DNA of 64,000 bases from Rhexocercosporidium sp. MPI-PUGE-AT-0058 (taxonomy: Eukaryota > Ascomycota > Leotiomycetes > Helotiales): positions 992,001-1,056,000 of the forward strand of contig JAGTJL010000011.1 in the NCBI GenBank assembly GCA_020746875.1, read 5' to 3'. Shown here piece by piece: positions 57,118 through 64,000 of the stretch. How positions within the stretch are numbered: position 1 is the first letter of the stretch; each line of letters opens with the position of its first letter. Under the pieces are notes generated by a model. The model was given only the letters and a program-made list of their open reading frames with translations, ran no database searches and was not told the origin of the DNA. A program made the translations under genes and the position numbers.

Positions 57118-57419
57118 CTTGTGACGAGCTAGATTTAAGAGATTCGGTTCAAGCTAGATTTGTAGATTGAGACTGAACAACTACTCTTTATATATGCATT
57201 ACGCAAGGATGCACATTATTTCTATGTACATAAAAAGCTCAGGCAACGTGAAGTAGGTATTGCGGTTGGGTCGTCTCTGTCCCTCAGGGAACGGTTGGAG
57301 TCTCTACGCTCTTTTGGAAAATCATTGTGAGGCAAGCTCTTCTATCCAATAGTGGACGGAAGGCAAGTGAAGGACAGGATCATTGCGAAGGTGTTAAAGA
57401 AGAGTTAAGAATTGAATCA
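57118..57419. other. 3' flank of the SRPK-like pseudogene
   Basis: No feature recognised in this 300-bp stretch. It may contain the strongly diverged upstream continuation of the LRR-gene duplicate that follows. Confidence 0.35.
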
Positions 57420-57720
57420 AAGATGGCGAGAACTCATCTAGTAGTGCAGTTGGACGTGTGCGCCGGAGAAGTTAGTCAAGTTAGATGTTTGAGGTGATGT
57501 TTTTCAGTTGCCGATGTCGCTGTTTAAGTACGCTCAGGTTTTCGTAGGTTGATGAAAAGGGCCCAGCCAATAGGATTTCCGGCCTGTTTGATACATTTCT
57601 TGTATTGTCATCCTCTAGACCAGATGGGATTATCACTCGCAAGTTTACCGTGAAGACATTGCAACAGTTTAGAGCACGATATCCCTCTAGCGACATCGAT
57701 CTCGACTTATATTTACTTCC
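57420..57720 (+). pseudogene. Decayed duplicate of the LRR gene 3' end and flank
   Basis: This segment aligns by eye with 49785-50050. In frame it reads two stops (57439-57444) where the LRR gene has RR, then CSWTCAPEKLVKLDV and TGA (57490-57492), against CSWRCVPEKLVKLEV in the intact gene. Similarity continues into the 3' flank (GCTGTTTAAGTAC against GCTGTTTGAGTAC, and a later stretch around 57640-57690 against 49995-50045). Many differences are C/T or G/A. Only the last exon end is preserved, so it is a relic of a segmental duplication. Confidence 0.75.
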
Positions 57721-58248
57721 TGGCAGGTTCTTTAGTCGCATGCTGCATGCTGCAATGCCACGCACTCAATTGTAAGGCCGAGTACAGCCTCGTCTTTTCA
57801 TTGGCTGGATTCCACTGGGAGGCCTCAAAATACCTCGGTTACTACGTATGTTAATTCGCTAGGGCTTTGCTGCTCCCACCCTTCATTACCTGGTTGGGAG
57901 GCCTCATCTTCTCACAATCTTGTACATAATCTGCACATTACCACCATTCCCACAAGTCTGGCAGCATCTACAACTTCTCTTCCCTGTCTCTGGCTCCCCT
58001 ACGCCTACGCCTACCCCTACCACCGAGGTCTCCTTCGGTGCCCTCCTCTCACCACATTTGCAGAATCCCGTCTCGCTGGCGGTTGATTCTGCACACGCTT
58101 TGCGACAATCAACTTTCCTCCCCACCCAGCCTCGTCCCCGAATAGCAATCCTTCGAAATCTGCTAGGTGCTTTGCATCGCTGCCTCGGTTTGGCGAGACT
58201 TCTTTCCAGTATGGAGTAGATGACTTTCTGAATCTGGGTGGTGAAGGT
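57721..58248. other. Flank of the zinc-finger gene, possibly including a 5' exon
   Basis: Immediately before the ATG at 58249 the same frame is open back to a TGA near 58081 (for example FGETSFQYGVDDFLNLGGEG), so an unseen upstream exon could exist. A minus-strand ORF (58374-57904) overlaps the region, but it is mostly the antisense of this and of the palindrome and is not called. A CCTACGCCTACGCCTACCCC-type repeat lies near 57998-58017. Confidence 0.4.
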
Positions 58249-58312
58249 ATGGTCTCTCATACCTGTGACCACGTGGTCACAGGTATGAGAGACCATACCT
58301 TCACCACCCAGA
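58233..58312. repeat. 80-bp perfect palindrome (two 40-bp arms, no spacer)
   Basis: The left arm 58233-58272 is the exact reverse complement of the right arm 58273-58312. After two mismatches, six further bases pair. The centre is CACGTG (58270-58275). Each arm also contains a smaller inverted repeat (GGTATG ... CATACC). The symmetry axis falls between two codons of the overlapping gene, so both strands encode the same peptide, starting MVSHTCDHVVTGMRDHTF. Confidence 0.97.
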
Positions 58313-59362
58313 ACCAGAAATTCTCTAGCAACTCTAAGCAACTCTCGCTTGCCGACTCTTACAACTCCGAACATATTGCTACGATAAGCTCTAATAGCTT
58401 AGACGCCTCTTTCGAATTTGACGACCCCTGGACGGTCGATTGGACCGACTCCTCAAGCCTTCCAACATCTTGGGACTACGATTTACACGCCTTCGAGGAC
58501 TTCAGTTTCTTGCCGGCCGGTCCCTTCGAAGGTGAAGCAGAAAGCTGTCCTAAACCCAGCTCTTCCTCTACAGTAGGCAGCGTCTCCAACCTCTGCGTCC
58601 TTCCATCCGATGTCGACAATTTCCTGGGCAACCATGATGACAGGTCACGGCCCCGGAACCAGTTCAACAAGCACAATTTGATCCCGGATCACTCTCCAAC
58701 TCCATCTCAGAGTCTAGAATTAGACCTTCAGATTCCATCCTCTGGACTTTCTGCACATATGTCTACCAGCGACTCAAGCGTTATTAATCAAGGCTCACAC
58801 TTCAATTTTTGTGGAAGTTCTCCACAATCTATGGATTCGAGCCCCAGATCATCATCAACATCAACAACAACAACAACAACAACAAAAATAACGACAACAA
58901 TTCAGAAACCTGCAAACAAAATCGACTGCACATGGTCCTCATGCAACAAATCATTTCCTACTCGCACAAAATACAAGTAAACCCCCCCCCCCCCCCCCCT
59001 TCCCCCAAACTCTGCCCAACCACCCGCTCCCTATCTGACCACATTTCAAATTCAGCCACCACAGCAAAAGCCACACTCGGCCTTTCCAATGCCATTTATG
59101 TCCTCAACGTTACGCAACAAAGCGACATCTTAACCGCCATATCAATGATGTACATGAATTTAGTGAGAGATACTACTGTTCTGTGGTGGGATGTAGCCGA
59201 TCTGAGGATGGAGGGGGAAAGCATTTTTCGAGAATGGATTTGTGCAGTGGACATATGCGGAATAGGCATGCGGATGGAGGTGGGATGATGGAGTGTGTTA
59301 TGAATGAGCAGACGAGGAGGGTTAGGAGGGAGAGGAAGATGGGGAAAAGGAGGGAGATCTAA
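58249..59362 (+). CDS. C2H2 zinc-finger protein
   Basis: Two exons, 58249-58976 and 59056-59362, split by a 79-nt intron (GTAAACCCCC...CAAATTCAG) containing a C-run of about 19; 344 residues. Splicing restores three successive fingers: CTWSSCNKSFPTRTKYNHHS, then FQCHLCPQRYATKRHLNRHI and YYCSVVGCSRSEDGGGKHFS with a final HMRNRH. The N-terminal 240 residues are acidic, Ser/Thr-rich and include a poly-Thr run, as in activation domains. The gene is probably a nuclear DNA-binding regulator. The start is uncertain: the ATG at 58249 lies inside the left arm of the palindrome at 58233-58312, and the frame is open upstream. Confidence 0.8.
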
Positions 59363-60541
59363 TATAGATTCAGGTTGGAAAGGTATTGGTATTGAAATCT
59401 ATGTATTCAGAAACTGCCATGAATTATCTCGTAACCAACTGGAGGCATTGTGCAGCGTCTTCGGCGAAAATCTGTGGTAGCAAAAACACAGCTCAGGACC
59501 CTCCCTGCACTAGATTTAACGTTAAGGGTGAACTGCCGGTATAATGGATTCCACATGACCACATTACTATCAAACCACAAAGGGTCTCCTAGTAGCTGTA
59601 TATCCAGCCTCATACCTTGCGGCTCCGTTCTTGGCTGTTCTTTCGGTCCTTGCTGCGAGCGAGTTCGCTTAATTAATCGAGGGGGGCCAGCCTGTTTCGG
59701 ATACATTAAAGGAGAGATTGGGGCAAAGCGAGCCAAGAACTTTGCATTCCCCCCCATCTCCACGCAAAAAGCTTTCTAACATTGCAACATACAGTGAAAC
59801 TTCCTCCCTATCCTATACTTTTACGGTCGATCATCGAGCATCAGATGAGAATCGGTAGATCATTTTTATGAGAGTTTGAATAGACTCTCCTTTAAGCCTC
59901 GAATATCTAAAAAGATAAAAGTATTGAACCTGTCGCACTTCGAGTCCGTCCAACTTCGCGCTGACCGCGCGGCTACGCGGCTCTGCTTGAAAGATTGCGA
60001 AGGATTCACCCCTAGCATGATTCATTCCTAGTGAGGCAACTTTTCATCAACACTAAACAATTCGTCTGATGTTTACAGGATAACCCCTCACCACCCCTCC
60101 TTGATAGTTCCTCGGTCATGACCCCCGGTATCCCCTCTACTTCACATGATATTGGTGGATTCCCGCTACCATAGAGTTCCGGTGGCCAATTCTTCGAAGC
60201 CTGCACGATCCCACGGTCCTCGAATTGTTTCGAAAGAGTCTGCCAAGACTTGACTTCGTTCCGTTTTGATTTGTTTGTTCATTTCGTTTGCCATTTCTCT
60301 CAAACATCTCTAGAACTCTCTTTGTAGTCTGCGTGCAAGCAAGGTCAAGCGAATCTTTTCCGCCATAAGGCCGAGGAATGTTATAATGATGGGTTCCTGT
60401 CGTCAAGGAAGCTTTCCCCCCCTTCTCATTCAAGCAAGCCCTTGATCCAGTGCTTCTTTTATCCATTCTTTTACCGTCCGGTCTTTTCGACCCCACATTC
60501 TTTTCACCTGTGCGATCTGTGATCCACGACATTCTTTCAAA
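59363..60541. other. Intergenic, promoter side of the AA9 gene
   Basis: No supported gene. The last 200 bases are CT-rich, as is usual for fungal leaders, and lead into the ATG with the context CAAAATGC. Confidence 0.5.
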
Positions 60542-61985
60542 ATGCTTACCAACGCTGCTATCGTCGCCTCGCTGCTTACAGCCGTCTCTGCTCATCAGAA
60601 CTTCCATCAATTCTGGGTCAATGATGTTTCTCCAGGCTACCAGGTGTCCATTCGCATGCCTCCTAACAACAGCCCTGTGACCGACCTTACTTCCAAGGAC
60701 CTCGCTTGCAATGTTAACGGAAATGTCGTTCCATCAGGTGTGACTACCACTACAGCCAAAGAGGGGGACACCATCAAGGTCAAATGGGATAGCTCTTCCC
60801 ACCCCGGTCCAATCACTCACTTCCTTTACGGCCCTGTTGATGATGCATCGATGGCAACTGGTATTGGCTCATGGATTAAGATTGATGAATTTGATTCCAA
60901 GAACGGAACATGGGCCAACGAGATCATGATGACTCAAGATATGACCTACAGCTTCAAGCTTCCAACTGGTCTTGCTAGCGGCGAGTACTTGCTCAGGTCC
61001 GAGATGCTTGCCCTTCACGGAGCTCAAACAATTGGAGGCGCTCAATTGTGAGTTATTAATTCCTCTCTAGGGGTTTGAAACTGCTGACTTGTAACAGCTA
61101 CATGGGTTGTGCTCAACTAAAGATCACCGGCACTGGATCTGCAGGCTCTTGCACTCCCGAGATCCAAATTCCGGGCGCTTATAAGGCTGATGACACCAAC
61201 ATCTATATCCCCAACATCTACTATGGTTTGCTGCTCTTGAAGTCTTTGACTCGGCGACGCTAATAATTTCAGGTTTTGATATCTCCACATACACTGCCCC
61301 TGGAGGAAAGATTGCCGTTTGCGGTGGATCAGGGTCCGCTCCAGTAGCTACTTCCACTTCAACAGTCAAGCCAGTCCCAGCCTCATCTGCTATGACTTCT
61401 GCCTCAGTTAAGCCGATCATCACCTCTGCAGCTGAAGAGACTTCATCTGCAGCCGGCGTATTCACGTCCACAGCTCCCGTCGTTGGCATCGCAGCTGTTG
61501 CCAGCAGAAAGAAGTCCGCGTGCAGAGCAAAGACATCTACCGCAGCCGGACTCGCCACGCCAGTCCTAATCTCCAACTCCGCCATCCCCTCCAGCACCCG
61601 TAAGTCAGCATGCAAGGCCAAGACCTCAAGCGCCATGCCTGTAAGCACCAAGAAGTCTGCTTGCAAGTCAAAGACCTCAACTGCCGTACCTACAAGCACA
61701 AAGAAGTCTGCTTGCAAGGCTAAGACCTCATCTGGAGCTGCTGGCATAACCGATGGTGGTGTCTTGAACGGCAACGCCGTTGTTCCCAAGGCCACGACTC
61801 TTATGACTTCTACACGATCAACACCGCCAGATATCCCAACTGAGACGGGTGCTTCTTCTGGAAATACATCTGGAGAGACATCTGCACCGCCAGCTGGTAC
61901 TACTCTCGATAACTTACTCGCGTGGTTGTCGTCATTCTACACTGCCAATAAAGGTACCAGCTACAACGCCGATACTGCTGTCTAA
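60542..61985 (+). CDS. AA9 lytic polysaccharide monooxygenase (GH61 type) with Cys/Lys repeat tail
   Basis: Three exons, 60542-61047, 61098-61225 and 61273-61985, with introns of 50 and 47 nt; 448 residues. The signal peptide MLTNAAIVASLLTAVSA is followed directly by His (HQNFHQFWVND), the N-terminal copper-brace histidine. The second copper histidine is in EYLLRSEMLALHGAQ. Splicing creates AQFYMGCAQLKITG, giving the Q-x-Y/C-A-Q end of the active-site motif. The catalytic domain ends near GGKIAVCGG. The Ser/Thr/Pro-rich tail has four KSAC(K/R)(A/S)KTS repeats and no CBM1. AA9 enzymes oxidatively cleave cellulose or hemicellulose outside the cell. The gene appears intact. Confidence 0.92.
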
Positions 61986-62667
61986 AATCCCTGCTGAAGA
62001 GGGAAAGGGAGATGATCCCAGACGATGATGTTTGTATATGTGTGATGGAAGCAGGCACTTATCAGAAAACCTTCGATTCTTGTAGATATATTGTTCATGA
62101 AATATACCTTGTATATGCACACAAACATCCGAGGAAGATCTTTTCGTGCCATTCATGATACTCCGTTAGGGTCATACACTCGGTCCTGACAGGATAGCCG
62201 GTTTCTATGTACTTAAGGATCTTCGGACTAAGATCTGTACTTGCTCGAAGACGGAGATACTAAAAATCGCTACGGCTTCATTTTGGGAGTCAGCACTCTG
62301 CACTTCTGTTGATTCCAAGTTCATAGCCCCTTGCCTGGGGCATTCATGGCTCTCTCGAAACACATTCACCAACCCAGCCTCCAGAAAGTCACAGCTCCCA
62401 TGGCTCGCACACTTCCATTTGTACCCTTTAATGATTCACAGCGTGCGTTCACGAAAGTATAAATACTTGGATTTCTTGCTACGAAGCAGACCTTTCCTCA
62501 TCATCACCAAAACTCCATCGTCGCGAAAAACTCAAGATCATTCGATCTGAATTGAAATCGAGACTCTGAAATCACTGTGCGATAAATTTGAGAAAATATC
62601 TGCCTCCAACAATACATCCATCCAAAAGAAAACCATAAAGGATAGCTAAGAAGAGTTAGTTATTTTC
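61986..62667. other. Intergenic with TATA-like box for the last gene
   Basis: The first 200 bases are the AA9 3' flank. A TATAAATA at 62458-62465 lies about 200 bp upstream of the next ATG and is followed by CT/A-rich leader sequence. No ORF is supported. Confidence 0.5.
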
Positions 62668-63825
62668 ATGCCGGGCATTGATTATGATCCATCCGGCTGG
62701 GAATGCTGCCGGGTAAGGTCTCTTCCAAACCTTCCAGATCTTCGAAACTCCACCTACTCAATAGACTTAATTCCCCTCCCCCCAATAATTAACCTCTGCT
62801 GACAATCTCATTTACCAATTTAGTGTGAGACCACAAACATTTACGGTGAAGCAGGGACCCAGGCTTGTGAGGTGTATTGGCACCGACGCTCGGAGAAAGG
62901 GCAGCCGCACGCCGAGCCACGATGTAGAGGAGAACAGTGCCCTAGAAATGGGCGCCCAGCTCATCGAAGGTGTGGGGGCTGCAAGTACACCGACTTCCAA
63001 TGGAGACCTATGTATTACTGTGACGGCAGGGAGCTAGACAATTTCGACTCTTCGAGTTCACATTCCGATGATGGGCCGGGTTCAGAAGCCGAGCAACAGG
63101 GACAGCAAGCTGGCGGCGAAGGACCGGGAGGCCAGCAACAAGACTAGCAACAGAACCAGCAACAAAGTCAACAAGGCTCGAGCAATAGACAGCGAGGCGA
63201 AGCCAATGGATCAACAGGAAGATCGCATCGAAGTTATACTACCCGAAGTAAGCCAACGGAGAAGAGGTCATCCAAAAGTAGAGGTCGTGGTGAGCGTCCA
63301 AAGAGCAGCCCAACATCCACAAGCAGAGACCCTCGAAGCCAGGGAGCGGGTAAATTGGCAGTGCCAGCGCAGCAGGGAACCTTTTGGGACGCGCACTCGA
63401 GCAGCCGTTCGGGAGGAGAGTGTCGGGGATCGGGCAGCAGGTCCCGCGAGTTGCACAAGAGTGAGTCGAAATCTACAGCTAGTGAGTCCCGAGGCCAAAA
63501 ATTCGGAGGTTCGGCAACAGCAGCACAAGACAAGCCTCGGGACATGAAGGGTAGATCTACGGAGCTCCCCAAGAGTAAATCATCATCATCATCCTCGTCA
63601 AAAGAGAAGCCACTAGGTCTGAGAAGTGGAGGAGGTGCAGTAGCCCCGAGTAAGGACCGAGAAGTCCAAAGTCGCTCGTCTGCACAGATCCCTCCTACCC
63701 GAGGACTGGAAAGTAGGCCAAAGACGGCGGCACTCCCCAAGGTTTGGAGTCAAGCTGGAAAGGGAGGGGTTGATGGCGGTCGACATGTTGATAGCAAAAC
63801 AAAAGTCAAAAGTGGACGCTGGTGA
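62668..63825 (+). pseudogene. Cys-rich, Gln/Ser-rich protein gene with one in-frame TAG
   Basis: Exon 1 (62668-62712, MPGIDYDPSGWECCR) joins exon 2 (from 62824) across a 111-nt intron (GTAAGGT...CCAATTTAG). The frame then reads CETTNIYGEAGTQACEVYWH and RCRGEQCPRNGRPAHRRCGG with CKYTDFQWRPMYYCDG. That gives ten cysteines and several histidines in about 85 residues, probably a zinc- or disulfide-stabilised fold. A Gln-rich run is cut by TAG at 63145-63147 (GGQQQD, stop, QQNQQQSQQG). The same frame continues uninterrupted for 226 more codons, basic and Ser-rich, to TGA at 63823-63825. Either a nonsense allele (CAG to TAG) of a roughly 345-aa protein, an assembly error, or a programmed readthrough. 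Family unrecognised. Confidence 0.6.
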
Positions 63826-64000
63826 GGCTGGTTCCTGGGGTTAATGGGTGACGTGTAAGTTTGGGGCATTGAGTTACTATCATGGATTTGAGTGGAAGCT
63901 AGTTTAAGTCTGAGTTTATTTGTGAGCATTTTCTTTACTGCGTAGTTTTAGGTAGAATTCATTTGTATGTTACTCGAAATAAATTGCGTTGTTTTCTGAT
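63826..64000. other. 3' flank of the last gene
   Basis: AT-leaning sequence with AATAAA near 63978 (GAAATAAATTG), a possible polyadenylation signal of the preceding gene. Confidence 0.4.

Noticed and set aside
57904..58374. 156-codon minus-strand ORF with several cysteines, antisense to the zinc-finger gene start
   Set aside because: Its middle is simply the palindrome read from the other side, and the rest has low-complexity Val-Gly and Arg repeats that mirror a CT-rich plus-strand leader.
1..64000. CRISPR arrays, operons or prokaryote-type defence systems
   Set aside because: The window is clearly fungal nuclear DNA with spliceosomal introns; no regularly spaced repeats or co-directional overlapping genes are present.

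Overview
The window reads as nuclear DNA of a filamentous ascomycete (Pezizomycotina; a leotiomycete is my best guess, by inference only). Support: genes are split by short introns of about 44-95 nt with GT..AG borders and CTAAC-type branch sites. 5S rRNA genes are dispersed singly among protein genes, as in Neurospora. Several AT-rich, gene-free blocks and many CAA/CAG-to-stop lesions look like repeat-induced point mutation (RIP). The gene content (HET domain, AA9 LPMO, fungal SRPK-like kinase, Nep1-like remnant) is typical of plant-associated or saprotrophic moulds.

Layout. 0-12 kb: a DUF899 thioredoxin-fold gene (minus), a decayed FAD-linked (BBE-type) oxidase, a broken unknown gene, an intact multi-pass membrane protein and an AT-rich block ending at 5S copy 1. 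12-26 kb: a decayed unknown gene, a long disordered acidic protein (minus), the COPI gamma subunit gene (4 exons, minus), an intron-containing tRNA-Glu with a poorly paired acceptor stem, then a long gap before a Yap/AP-1-like bZIP regulator at 25.9 kb. 26.9-31.8 kb: no convincing gene. 32-44.5 kb: a cluster of broken genes (frameshifted short protein, splicing-factor-like fragment, unknown gene, GNAT acetyltransferase, Nep1-like remnant, secreted protein) around 5S copy 2, with one intact ribonucleotide-reductase-inhibitor (Spd1/Dif1 type) gene and a possible small membrane protein.

45-50 kb: ordinary housekeeping DNA. RPS27 and a phosducin-like chaperone cofactor are divergent, followed by a leucine-rich-repeat gene. 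50-58 kb: an AT-rich block, an intact HET-domain gene, two damaged kinase genes and a decayed second copy of the 3' end of the LRR gene, so this stretch looks like a duplicated or inserted accessory segment. 58-64 kb: a C2H2 zinc-finger gene whose 5' coding part contains an 80-bp perfect palindrome, a secreted AA9 monooxygenase with an unusual Cys/Lys repeat tail, and a Cys-rich gene interrupted by one in-frame TAG.

I found no operon-like or defence-type system. The most unusual items are the self-encoding palindrome at 58.23-58.31 kb, the compensatory 5S variants, the tRNA-Glu acceptor mismatch, the LRR-gene tail duplication and the single TAG in the last gene. All family calls come from reading motifs by eye; no database search was run.
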